Of a DNA stretch of 23,019 nucleotides, positions 10,699 through 21,538 are shown piece by piece (positions within the stretch are counted from its first letter, which is position 1; each line of letters opens with the position of its first letter). This DNA is from Neonectria sp. B-13 (Eukaryota; Ascomycota; Sordariomycetes; Hypocreales; Nectriaceae). The translations under genes and the position numbers were made by a program. The notes under the pieces are model-generated. The model had not been told where the DNA came from, ran no database searches, and saw only the letters and a program-made list of their open reading frames with translations. The stretch covers positions 25,189 to 48,207 of the forward strand of contig NOKP01000096.1 of assembly GCA_002682825.1 (NCBI GenBank), in the 5' to 3' direction.

Positions 10699-10793
10699 GT
10701 CCGTGCACCTCGTTTTACCTCGCCAATAATTACAACACTTCTGTCCGTGCACCTTGTTTTGCCTCGCCAACACAACACTTCCGTCCGTGCGCC
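10699..10793. repeat. Short minisatellite, two and a quarter units
   Basis: Units beginning GTCCGTGCACC at 10699 (44 bp) and 10743 (40 bp), with a third start at 10783. Each holds a CTCGCCAA block and an ACAACACTT end. They follow directly on the Ulp1 pseudogene. Confidence 0.7.
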
Positions 10794-10794
10794 A

Positions 10795-10816
10795 CTCTCT
10801 CTCTCTCTGTCTCTCT
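10795..10816. repeat. CT dinucleotide microsatellite
   Basis: A run of CT repeats with one G interruption, at the start of a pyrimidine-rich stretch. From there to about 11,270 I see no gene, only C/T-rich DNA. Confidence 0.8.
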
Positions 10817-11279
10817 AGACACGGACATGTACATCCAGTGTTCGCGATTTCTAACGTCTGGGGTTTAATGACAGTAGGTGCGATAGCAATCTGCTTCGCC
10901 TACATAAAGCAACAGCCAGCCCAGTTCATAGCAGGGCATGCTTTTTTCTTTCCAGGGACTTTATCACTTGTCTTACTGATCCTTCATCTTTTGCCTTACT
11001 TGAGGTGACAAAGCTATTACTGCAGCTAGTATTGCTTCCAGTTAGATATTTTGACTCTCCTTTATCACGTACCTTTTAATCAATCTTATCCCTTCTTCCT
11101 ATTCTCAATCCCTTTCCCATAGCTCGCTCAATCTCCATTCCAATCCTTCTTTTCTACCCTCTAGGGCAAGCTCTTCTGTCCTGGGTGTCGTACACTAAAG
11201 TGTGCATTTCACCAATAAAGTATCTCTATCAATCTGCCCAATCTCTCTAGAGTCCAGGGCAGGCAATAGTGTCTGTGAG

Positions 11280-11379
11280 ACAATGGAGTATTAAGGCAGA
11301 CACATCTCTGCCAGTTTCGATGAGCCAATACGATGGAGTCTTGAGACGGACGGCATCCCTGTCAGTGGGTCCCTGTCAG
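11280..11379. repeat. Imperfect 50-bp tandem duplication
   Basis: Units beginning AC(A/G)ATGGAGT at 11280 and 11330 are similar over about 40 bp (GAC-CATC-CTG-CAGT spacing kept). The second unit ends in a doubled CCCTGTCAGTGG. It lies just left of a Helitron-type hairpin module. An ORF across it (11269-11607) has no recognisable protein features and is probably chance. Confidence 0.55.
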
Positions 11380-11399
11380 TGGATCTCTCTTCATTATGT

Positions 11400-11451
11400 A
11401 CAGGAGAGGCAAACCGGTCGCGGTTTGCGCAAAAGAGCCTTGAGGAACGAA
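11400..11451 (+). mobile_element. Helitron-type terminal module with hairpin, copy A
   Basis: Starts ACAGGAGAGGC and ends GCCTTGAGGAACGAA. It contains a perfect 8-bp hairpin: GCAAACCG (11409-11416), loop GTCG, CGGTTTGC (11421-11428). The same about 51-bp module occurs at 12107-12157, while the sequences around the two copies differ. Non-autonomous Helitrons typically share just such a short 3' end with a hairpin. A CTRR end is not obvious, so the exact terminus is uncertain. Confidence 0.55.
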
Positions 11452-11812
11452 GATGGCTATGGCAGTTTTCAAGTGCTCCAACAGCCTGCTAATGAGGTTT
11501 TCAAAGTTTATTCAAAAGCTTGCGTGGGAGCTATTTTAGAGGATGTGTCTAGGGTATCCTGGTGGCGCTTTCAGGATGCCTTGCAACGTCACAATTCAAC
11601 GCAATGACGGTTTGAAAGGTGGAGAAAATGAGGGGTTGGGGAGAGAAGCATGATGAAACATTCCAAGAATTTTCTCATAAAACAACCAGGAATCATTCGA
11701 GGCCTTCCTTCAAACAGAAGACATATTGCCTTCTTGGAATCCTCATTATTATTGCACTATGGCTAGCTGCTTAGTTCGCTTTGAGTTCTACTGCGGCGAG
11801 GCTTAAGAGCTC

Positions 11813-12157
11813 TGGTTTTGATGATGATTCTGAAGAGTCAAGGCGGTTGCGTTAGGTGACGGCGTTGCGCTGGTTTTGATGATGATTCTGAAGAGTCGAG
11901 GCGGTTGAGTTAGGTGACGTGATGAGTGAGGGATGCGGAAGCGCCGGGGCCGGGCGGCTGGGAACGCGCTTACTAGGACAACGGAAGGGAACAACAAGAA
12001 AAAAGGCACTGACGACCAATCACGACGGACTTTCAAAGAGCTGGCCGAATGTGGTAATTTTTGGGCCACCAATGAGAAGCAGGAGATTTTGCGGGGTGAA
12101 GTTTGCACAGGAGAGGCAAGCCGGTCGCGGCTTGCGCATAGAGCCTTGAGGAACGAA
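11813..12157 (+). mobile_element. Helitron 3'-tail fragment, copy B, with duplicated left part
   Basis: 11861-12107 matches 21539-21796, which covers the last codons of the RepHel gene and its 3' flank, over about 250 bp with few changes and small gaps. After 12107 it continues into the hairpin module: GCAAGCCG (12116-12123), loop GTCG, CGGCTTGC (12128-12135), ending GCCTTGAGGAACGAA at 12157. The first 48 bp are doubled in tandem (11813-11860 and 11871-11918, 58-bp period). This is a remnant of a second, otherwise lost Helitron copy or a non-autonomous derivative. Confidence 0.75.
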
Positions 12158-12340
12158 CGAAAAGGTTTGAGGTAGGAGCGAGACAGGATTTTTGATAGTT
12201 CGGAAGACAAAGACAAAGTGGAGGGATTTATGGTTTCCAGTATAAAGTTAAGCGGTATTTTCCAATTTGTGAGTAGATCATAGGCGAGTTAATTCTGTCT
12301 TTGTAGATTGTCCTATTGCAGCAGAGTACTATTCACGCTG
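12158..12340. other. Short spacer that may hold the Helitron's 5' end
   Basis: Lies between the copy B terminus and the 3' end of the leftward gene. Helitrons begin with TC after a host A. Several TC dinucleotides occur here and I cannot choose among them. No gene is seen. Confidence 0.25.
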
Positions 12341-13773
12341 TTATTCCCTTTCCAGGATTTTTTTGGTGGGTTGACGGCTTCGATGTGGCCGGTTTGACGA
12401 ATCTGATGGTAAAGCGACAATTGAATCAAGGGCCAGCATCAAAGCGTTCACCATCATAGGACTGTCTCTGGTAGTGATTGGCTCGCTAGAGGAAGACGCT
12501 GAGGTCGAGGCAGGGAAAGATTGAGTGACAGTGCTATGACTATCAGGCGAAGAAGAAGCCTTCGGGGCCGGCTGGAGCGCACGTGGTCTCTTCGTCGGCG
12601 TTTGGGCAGGGTCAGGGTAGTGTCGCTTCAGTGATGATGTAACAGGCTCGGCTGAAGATAAAGATTGAGGACTCAGTGGGAGAGTGCTAGGTGTAGGCAC
12701 AGAATAACAGGTAGCTCGTATATCCTGGAAAGCAGAGGAAGCCGAGGTTGGTTTTGATGGCGTAGAGAGAGACATAGCCGGTCGGGTTGTAGAGGTGAAC
12801 TTGTCGAAAAAAGTCCAGGAATCGGGAACGACAATCAAGACGTAGTCTCGTTCGAAGCCCGGCGGGTGGGCCATGACCCCATGATCAAGCAAGCCAGCGA
12901 CTTTGCCTATGCAGGTGAACTGGGTGTTAGGCTGGAACTGGGAATCTTGCCTCTCGGTCATTTTCTTGCACAGAATGGCCCAGGGATTCGTATAAATGGG
13001 GAATATGACAAAGACCTAGAAAGGGTGAAAGCCTTTGAATGGACTCTTGTCGGCGCTCCCTGGAGTAATATAAGTGGAAAGCTAGATGAAGCTGCAGCAC
13101 CTTAGTTGGGTGGCGTCCAGACCTAGGAGAAGATCCTATCGCAATAAGGAGTGACCAGGGTCGATGACAAGGCCGGTGAAGGAAACAACGGGCGGGACAC
13201 AGGGGAAGCTGTCCATGGAGGCAAAGAGCCTGGGAAGAATACTTTGGGCATATATCAGCTAAGTTTGTTTGAGCAAGTGTGTGTAGGAGAGTGCGGCATG
13301 ACCTACGGCTGATAGCCTTGATCACGTACTATGAGAGCGGGCATGGTGTAGAGAACGGTGCGGCCTGCATCCGATTCTAGACCGTCTTGCTGCTCAACCT
13401 CCCACGCAAGTGCGTAGGGGTGGACACGGCCACTCATGAAGAACCACTCTTCGGTCCATTCCGAGGAAACAATAGGTTGATTGTAAATCGAGAGATTGAG
13501 ACTGAAGAAGATGGACGTTGGCGCGTCATCAACGTCGGGCCGCAGGGGCGCATATTCCGCGGCCAGCAACCACGAAGGGGGAGGCAGGAAGATGCGGGCG
13601 AGGGTTTCGGCGTTGAGGCCCTTGATGCGATGCTGATCCTGGTGAGCGAATCTGGAGGGGCAGTCTGGTTGGGCGAAGAACATCATAGACATATCACCGC
13701 CAGCGCCCCTCTGGGTGTCGAGCGGCTTTCGAAGGAGGGGCAAAGCATGGGCAACAGGCAAAGAGGAAGACAT
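12341..13773 (-). pseudogene. Unknown gene divergent from RepHel, three in-frame TAGs, OB-fold-like motifs
   Basis: I do not recognise this family. Exon A (13773-13330) ends at a GTACGT donor. A 71-bp intron (13259-13329) gives exon B (13258-12341) in one frame through three stops at 13138-13136, 13084-13082 and 13018-13016. All are TAG and all are one C-to-T change from CAG. The whole would be about 452 codons. Three segments share a Phi-x-x-x-G-x-V beta-strand pattern: FFMSGRV (111-117), VSFTGLV (173-179) and FTCIGKV (262-268). Similar strands open OB folds, the single-strand DNA-binding fold of RPA. The C-terminal 170 residues are Ser/Pro/Thr-rich with basic patches and look disordered. 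Two other frames are also open between 13,250 and 12,930, so this exon model is tentative. It is head-to-head with the RepHel gene across 584 bp, which suggests the two belong to one element. Confidence 0.5.
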
Positions 13774-14357
13774 GATATGGTCTGTATATAGATAGATGTA
13801 AAGAACTGATGCGGCTGCAAGTGGAAGATCAAACCGCAGCTGTCGCGCGGCACGGACACATGATTAGCTGACGGCCGAGCAGGGGGTGCATGAAAGATCC
13901 TGGCAAGGTTCGACTCTTGTTCTCTGCCAAGAAGAGTGGCAACCTGGCTGTTCTATATACTAGACGATCTCCGTTCGATACCGGACTGTCTCCGTGTTGA
14001 GACGGTGAGTGATGTAATGGCCCCGAAGCTACGTGATCTTGATAGCATCTGTGTGTTACGCAAAAAGGCAACGATGCGACCGTCCTCCTCAAAATCACGG
14101 AGGGACGCGGAGGAGAGCGCAGTGTTGGGATAGCCCGCTTTTGACAAAGTTGCGGTGACGAATTGTATGCATGGACTGGCCGAGATTGTGACAAGGCAGG
14201 GTTGTAGGTGGCTAAGGGGACTATTAGCGGATCGCTTGGATACTGCAGGAACCAATGTCGTATTAAGGAGCATAGTCACCATCCAGAAGCGAAATCGTGC
14301 AACTAAAGAGAGTCCGACGCAGAAGCCTTGTGATCTACGGTCCGCCTGGAGCCATTG
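13774..14357. promoter_or_regulatory. 584-bp divergent intergenic region between the two Helitron genes
   Basis: Both genes start at its edges, so it should hold two promoters. A TATATAGATAGAT stretch (about 13785-13797) lies some 15-25 bp before the leftward ATG. Nothing as clear is seen on the rightward side. The ORFs within it are short and mutually overlapping, and I support none of them. Confidence 0.4.
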
Positions 14358-14600
14358 ATGTCAAGAAGGCAGAGCAGGATGGATAGTCCAGCGGCGAAGT
14401 CACATGAGGCAGTTGCTCACGTGGGAGCCTGCTCGTCGTCAGTTGGGGACGGACAAGAGGGTAATAACATAAGTTTGTGGGAGAGAGAGCAAGGAGATGA
14501 GACAACAGGAGGCGGCGTAGATGTGGTAGCAGCTGCCGACAAGGAGCCCAGCGCACAGGGCAAGAGGCTGGGATGTTTGTCAACATATGATGCACTGGCG

Positions 14601-15203
14601 AATGCAGTATCAACGTTCCGACAGATTCAGCCTAAGCAGTCTGCGGTTGAAGATACCGCATGGAGGCAGCATGCAGAAGCAATTGCAAGGTCGTTGCCCA
14701 GAAGGCCTCTGCGAGGTGGTCGGCGGCCAAACAGAGCGCAGAAGTCTCATGATACGGCCAACAGTGGAGGTTCCGCGCGACATCAGCCATCGGGTCAGCT
14801 TGAGAATGGAGAGCTTCGAGGGACGGGGGGAGTTTCTGGACCGGGGACGTCGGTATGGCAGCCCCCGTTGCTCAGGGAACATGGCGCACCGGAGGCGGCG
14901 AATTCTGAACCCCCGCTCTTTCATCGACACTTCTTGCCTCAGGAGAGGGGTCCTGAAGATGATGAGCAGGGCAATACGGCGGCGGTTAGCGGCGCTTCGC
15001 TCTTTCGACGGAATGCGGCATCGACGCTCCGGCCTATCGAACCCAAGCAATTAGCGTTGGACGATACCAGGCGAAGCGACCAAGCGGCAGCAGCAATTGT
15101 ACGAGGGCTGCCTAAGAGACGTCGGCGAGGCGGTCGGCCGCCAAAGAGAAGACCAGACACAAGCGGTGCCTCCAATACAGGAGGTTCGGGGCAGCATCCA
15201 GCG
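14601..15203 (+). repeat. In-frame 192-bp internal duplication in the RepHel N-terminus
   Basis: 14601-14792 and 15012-15203 encode related segments (STFRQIQPKQ ... RGGRRPNRAQKS and STLRPIEPKQ ... RGGRPPKRRPDT), 137 codons apart and with no length change. Each ends in a basic patch containing a GR(R/P)P AT-hook-like core. Confidence 0.75.
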
Positions 15204-18200
15204 TCGACTCGCGTACAACATGATGCCGCGGCCGAGCCAGCGGACGCTTCGCTGAGCGGACAGAGTCTGCAGCCAAGGGTAGTGGGTGGCTCATCTTGGG
15301 CGGCGATTGCAGAGCCTGTGCTATATCATCGGCAGCGTCTGCTTCGGCAGAGCCGAAGAGAGTACCGGAAGGGGAAACGACCAACGAGGTCAATGCTTCG
15401 CATAGAAAGTGGTCGCCAGCACAGCACGCAGCCTATCCAGTGCAAAGAGCCGGTGGCCGCGGCAGGGGATGCGCACGTAGTCGGACAGTCGTCCCCAAGG
15501 CTGCCACATCAGACGGCTTGTGAAGAAGTGAATGAGCCATCGAGAGAAGAACTCGCGGATCCAAGGCAGCCCCGGCGGCAGGGGAAGAGAGGCCGTCCTC
15601 CTAGCCGGGACGAGCGCCCAAGGAAACAGGTTCGAACTGGAACCGGAAGGCAGAGGAGACGGGAGATGCAGGCCGAAGACTTGGCGAGCGCGCTTCGCTT
15701 TTTGGAGGAAGACTTTGCCATGAAGGAGAGATTATCCAACGATCAGACGTAGTGTACGCCAATACCACACGAGAGGAAGGTGTTGACCGTGAGAGACTTC
15801 TATAAAGCGTTCCAGGAAGCAAGCACTTTGCCGATACAGACCTGCAGGCTGTGCTACCGTAAGCGCAGGGAAAAAGAGTTAAGAGAGGTGATGTAGGACC
15901 GATGGATGTTGAGCTGCATTGATAAGGGCGGCTGCTCGCCATTTTCATGTCGAAGTTGCCTTCCCGTTGGAGGGACCATTTTAGGCTGTGCAGAGTGTAT
16001 ACGTTTTTTGAGGCAGGGGGGACTGTCGCCAGCGGCTCAGCTTCACGGCCGCCTTGGATGTGAGCACATGTTTCCGGACGAGCTCAAGGGCCTCACACTG
16101 GTCGAGGAGAAGCTCATCGCGCTGAATTCGTGTTATGGATTTGTCACGAGGTACGGCATTCCGGGTGGCCAGAGGCAGAGTCTGAGGTATCCCAGGCACG
16201 TCAAAGGCCACATCACGGTGTTTCCAAACAACGTGCAGGAGCTGGTCACGAAAGTCCTCCCCCATCCGCTTTTGCAAGTCATGGACGAGATCCACGTCTC
16301 CTGGCAGGGCGCGGAGAAGCCGGGACCGAGCGATCTTTCAAGCCTCCTATCGGTGAGGCGGCGAGTCGTTGAGAGGGCCCTTGTCTGGATGAAGAAGAAC
16401 AATCCACACTATGCGGAGATCGAGATCGATGCGGCGGAGATGGAGAGTTGGGGAGCCCCGCCGCATGGGGTGCCGTCGTTGGTGTACGATCGCATGGAGC
16501 GGAACGAGCCGTCGGCGAGGGAAAAAACACGAACGGCGCACGTCGTGCCGCCCACGGAGCGCGCCATGGACGACGAGGGTTCCGTGGATATCGAGAAAAT
16601 CTTCTCTCTGCTCAACCAGGGAGAAGGCGCGCTAGCATGCAAGACCGGAGGACCAGCGACGGACGAGGCAAATAAGTCTCACTGTGAAGGCGGAGCTGAG
16701 GCTGACCAGGTCACGATACCGATCAATGAGGTCACCTCTTCTGGAATGTTTCCGCTGGACGGACCGCCGGACGTAGCGGACGTCGAGAAATTGCGGTTTG
16801 CTTGTGACGCCGTCGGTGAAGGTGCTGGGACCGGCCATATTGGCCCGAGAACATGGGTTGGATCCTCGGCTGAAAGGCGGCGGGGCCATGCTGACGGCTC
16901 TGAGCCGTATATTCATGTTTCTCGCGGGGACGAATTCGCCGACTCGTTTGATGCCTCGTTCTTCGCGAAGACGTTCCCGACCTTGTTCCCGTTTGGCGTC
17001 GGAGGACCAAGATTGGTTGAAGAGGCCATACTCGAAGCGGGAAAGGCCGCCGACTTGCGAGGTAGGACTGTAGAGGCAGAGGCGGCTGTGCGAGATCTCG
17101 TATGCTCGCGAAGCTTGAATCTTCGGACGTGGGCCGACATTGTGTTCCGGCGCTATGGTGGTCGATTCGCGATGTACCGCGTCTTTGCATTTCTTGTCTT
17201 CAACATGGGTGTGCGGTCGAGGAACCGTCGCGTCAGCATGCTGAGCGCGACGAGGAAGAATTTCCGCAAGGTAGAGCGCATTGTGCGCTCCCTGACCGCA
17301 GAAAGGTTAGCGGCGGCGAGGGTCGAGCTGGAGAGCTCAGGCAAGACGACCGACGATGGCGTAAAGGAGCTGCTCAGGAGCCTGTCGCTGTACGGCCACC
17401 GGCAGCCCATGTCGAGAGAGGCCCGCCTCAATATGCGGCGGAAAATCCAGTCGCTCATCGTTGGCTACGGCGTGCCGGCCAGCTGGTTCACTCTGAATCC
17501 GAATGACATTACGAATCCCGTGAAGCTGCGACTGGCGGCATACCGCACACGCGACCCCAACGCGGCAGAGGAGTTTCTCGAAAGCCTTGGAAATGCGTAC
17601 AAACGGACACGGCTGGCCATCTCAGATCCCATGAGCTCCGCCATATTCTTCCACCGAGAGATGAAGCTCTTTTTCGATCATTATGTGAAAGTCGGCGAAG
17701 AGTCGGTATTCGGGCGCGTCAGCAAGTACTATGGCGCTGTGGAGACCAACGAACGAGGGGCGCTTCATGTCCATGGGCTGCTCTGGTTGCACGGAAACTC
17801 ACATCTGAGCTCGATGCTTGCCGACGTCCACGGGGAGGATCAGGCGGCGTATCGTGAGCGAATCATCCGATACGTGGATAGTGTCTTCTCCGAGGTAATA
17901 ATGCCCACCAGGCGCGTCGCTGACTGCTTGAAATGTTCTTCTGATGGACAACCGGGGCTAGGCTGACATGCTAGGCAGGATCTGGACCAGGAAGGGTCCT
18001 GCGCTGTGCAAGCGGAGCGATCGGTGACGTTCGATATTTCCTCCCTTCTGGACAACACTGAACAGTTCTTGGCCGCATTTGAAGAGGAGGCAAACTTCTG
18101 TGCCGGCGCGACACAGGTCCACACGCATAGCCCAACGTGTGTCAAGTACTCCCTGGGTAAAGGAGGGCGGAAAGGGGATCTGTGTCGGTTCAAGGCGCCA

Positions 18201-18449
18201 TGGCGATTGGTCGAGAAGACTGCCTTTACGGCAGAGGGGGTGCTGCAGGTCCGGAGGACACACAGCATGGTGAATCGATGGAACAAGGCTATCGCCGTCG
18301 GGCTCTGGCACAACCACGACATCTCCTTCATTGCGATGCAGCGTAAGACCATGGCCCTCATTTATTATGTCACGAATTATGCGACGAAAGTGGAGGATCC
18401 GGTGTGGAAGCGTGTGGCCGTCGCGGCAGAGCTCTGGACCGCATCAACG

Positions 18450-18538
18450 GGTGACGGGATGGCCAATGGAGCGGGTGACGGGATGGCCAACGGGGCGGGT
18501 GACGGGACGGCCGACGGAGGGGGGGACGGGGGGGACGG
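18450..18538 (+). repeat. In-frame 24-bp minisatellite in the Rep-helicase linker
   Basis: Three units of 24 bp (18450, 18474, 18498) and a partial fourth encode GDGMANGA, GDGMANGA, GDGTADGG and GDGGDG. They lie 82 bp after the catalytic tyrosine pair, just before the TAG at 18576. The period is a multiple of three, so the frame is kept. Confidence 0.85.
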
Positions 18539-21538
18539 TGCTACCAATGACGCCGTCAAGGGGAACAGGACGCGATAGTTCTTGATGAGGGTGGCGAACC
18601 GTGTGTTCACGGAGCGACCGCTATCGCAGGTCGAGGTCATCGCCCATCTACTAGGATATCCGGCCGAGTTTACCAACAGCAGCGCCTGGGCGTACCTGAA
18701 CACATCTCTGCTGTACTGGCACGTATTTCGACGATGGCGGCATCTCCGACAATCCAGTGGCGCAGCGGCCACAGATGATGCCCTGGATGAGTCGGTCGTC
18801 GTCGAAGAAGCAGGCCTGAGAATGTCCCACGTCGAGGCGTATCAGCATCGGGGAGAACTCCTGCAAGGCCTATGCTTGTACGACTACATATCGCTTGTTA
18901 GGCTCAAACGCAACAGCAACGACGATAGTTGTGCGGCTTGGGGGGAGGTGCCTTTCAAGGATGGATGGGCGCCAGGAAGACGCTGGGCTCAGGTACTCAG
19001 GCGGCCGGGCAAGCAGGCTACTGTCTGCCTTGACGGCTACTTGAGCAAGGACTTTGCCCATGATGACGAGGAGTCATGTCATCGGAGGTATGTATGGCAA
19101 CTATTCTGCCGGCAGGCATTATTAGAGAGGCTAGCTCATCCCGTGAAGGGCAGCCGTACAGCATCTTGCGCTATTCGTACCATGGGAGTCCTTCTTGTGC
19201 GAAGAAACGGGCGACATCAACAGCATATGGGCGCGGGCGCGAGAGGCGCTTGCTCCGAGAATATCATGTCTTGTCGATAACGTGCAGCTGCTTCGACGAT
19301 CGGCCGAGGATGCAAAACGCGACGCCAAGCAATGGGCAGTCACATCCGGGGATGGTGATCCGACGGTCGCACATCTGGAGGAGGGCGGGACGGATGAGGC
19401 GGGCGCAGAATCTGCAGCGACGTATCAGTCCAACAGCATCGGAGACGCAACGCGCCTGATCGACGTCGTCCGAGGTATAGTGGGCTCAAATTAGGTGACG
19501 GCCAAATCGCTAGAGCTAATGGCAATGACGCAGCAGCTCTGTCGGTTTCAACAATCAGCGCTGTGCTCGACGGCCGAGCTCGAGGCCACCGTGATACCCG
19601 AACAAGGGGCAAGGCAGATAAGCATGCCAGGGCGGGGATTTACCGGGACTGCACTACTATCGCAGGATTAGGTCAAGGCTATCAAGTCGCAGCAGATGAG
19701 TGCCTCGAAGGAGAGGGAGAGAATGATCCGAGGCATACAAAGCACACCCGCGGTCTGGGAAAGCGACCGCTGCGCTGCGTTGCGGAGTGTGACGACCGGC
19801 TTCGGGGAGGACGACATCGCAATGACGACGGCCGACTCGGACGAGACCGCTGGCGACACAGACGCGGGAATGCACGTCCAGTTTGGCCCATCAACCTCTT
19901 TCTTCGCAGCGGGCAAGGAGTTGGTAACATGGCTGACGCTGAACAAAAGGCAGTCGATCGCTCTCTTAATAATATGCCGCCACCTCGACCTAATACGACA
20001 GAACGACAGAGGCGACGTCGGTCAGCTCTGCCAGTTCGTCGGTGGAGAGGGTGGAACGGGCAAATCACGAGTTATTGAGGCACTCGTCGAGTTGTTCGCC
20101 AAGAAGGACCTTTCGGATCGGCTCTTGATCACGGCAACGTCAGGGACGGCAGCAGCGCGGATCAACGGCATCACGATCCACTCCGCCTGTGGGTTCACCA
20201 AAGACCAAGGGGCGGGCGCGAACACGGTCAAAGATCTCGACGGGGTGCGCCTGCCGAAACAGGCGGAGCGGTTCATCCATGGCCAGTCTCGGATGGACTG
20301 GCAGGAGAAAGATGTGCTTGTCATCGACGAGGTGAGCATGCTCGGAGCGCGAACCCTGCACGCCGTGAATGAGCAGCTCTGCAGACTGCGCGGATTGCAG
20401 CAGGATTTCGGAGGGATCCCCATCGTCCTCTTCTGTGGAGACTTCCGCCAATTCCGCCCGGTCCAAGACCGGTCGATCCTCCTCCCCAGCACGGCCGTCT
20501 CGTGGGACGTAGACAACTCGTTCAAGGCCGAGCAACGGCACCAACACGACAAGGCGCACGCGCTGTGGAAGAAATTCACCACGGTCGTCATGCTGAACGA
20601 GCAAGTGCGCGCCGCGGGAGATCCGGACTTGCAGAGGCTGCTGAAGCGAATCCGACTGGGTGTGCAGGACCGCACGGACTTAGACCTTCTCAACTCGAGG
20701 CGCTATCGGGAAGGCAGGAGGATCCCATGGGAAACAGGCATTACCGTGGTGACACTACTGAACAGGAACCGGTGGAACCTGAACATGGAGGCGACCTTGG
20801 CGTTCTAGGTCCAGCAGCGGTCGATGATGCGAATCTTCATATCCTAGCACAGATGGAAGGACGGTCTGCTGACCGAGGAAGAAGCCGTTATGATCCTGAA
20901 CTAGGGCGATGGTAGTGCGATACCGGTGCCGGCCATCTTCATGTTCGTACCGGGGATGCCGGTCGTCGTGAACTACAACACCCACCAGGGGCTGAAGCTG
21001 GTCAACGGTGCCAGTTACACGGCGGTGGAGGTCATTCTTGAGAAAGCGTACCCGGGCTATCGGATCTCGGCCGACATGACGATCCACTTCGGGCCGCCGG
21101 CGGGGATAATCCTGGAGTCGGAGACGACTATAGATGTCCACTTCGTCGGGATGCCGCCAGGCACGATCCTCCTGACGCCCATGAGCGTCAAGATACAATG
21201 CCAGCGGAAGCGGCCGTGGCAGAAGAACGACATCAGCCGAAAGGGTCTGCCGTGCGCGGCGGCTTTTGCGTGCATAGACTACAAAGTGCAGAGCAGGACG
21301 CTTGAGCGCGTAGCTCTGGAGCTGCGAGGGATGCGGACGACAAACGTCGACGGACGCGTCGTCCTCTCGCAGTGCGACCCGTACAGCCTGTACGTGCAGC
21401 TGTCGCGTTGCCGGACGCTGGACGGCATCATACTCGTGTCCAAGGTGCGGGAGAGAGACCTGGTAGGCAATAGGGTCCCCGAAGAAATGACTGCCGCGCA
21501 GGCGAGACTGGAGAAACTGAGCGACAGGACGATTCAGG

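Noticed and set aside
11269..11607. 112-codon ORF across the tandem duplication and the hairpin module
   Set aside because: It reads through a Helitron-type end and repeats, with no protein-like features. Probably chance.
11803..12216. 137-codon minus-strand ORF, with a relative at 21534-21797
   Set aside because: Both are antisense readings of the repeated RepHel tail; the repeat explains their similarity.
13901..13920. tRNA-like B box (GGTTCGACTC)
   Set aside because: No acceptor stem, D arm or proper T-stem can be built around it.
19475..19533. Possible intron removing the TAG at 19492 (GTATAG ... CGCAG)
   Set aside because: Its length of 59 bp, or 62 bp with the second CAG, would shift the frame, while the sequence on both sides reads in the same frame.
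20022..20693. Long minus-strand ORF opposite the helicase
   Set aside because: It is the shadow of the Walker A/B helicase frame. High GC leaves antisense frames open, and its translation shows no domain.
20806..20904. Possible intron covering the three TAGs at 20806, 20845 and 20902
   Set aside because: No usable donor lies before 20806, and the codons between the stops read as helicase-like sequence in the common frame.
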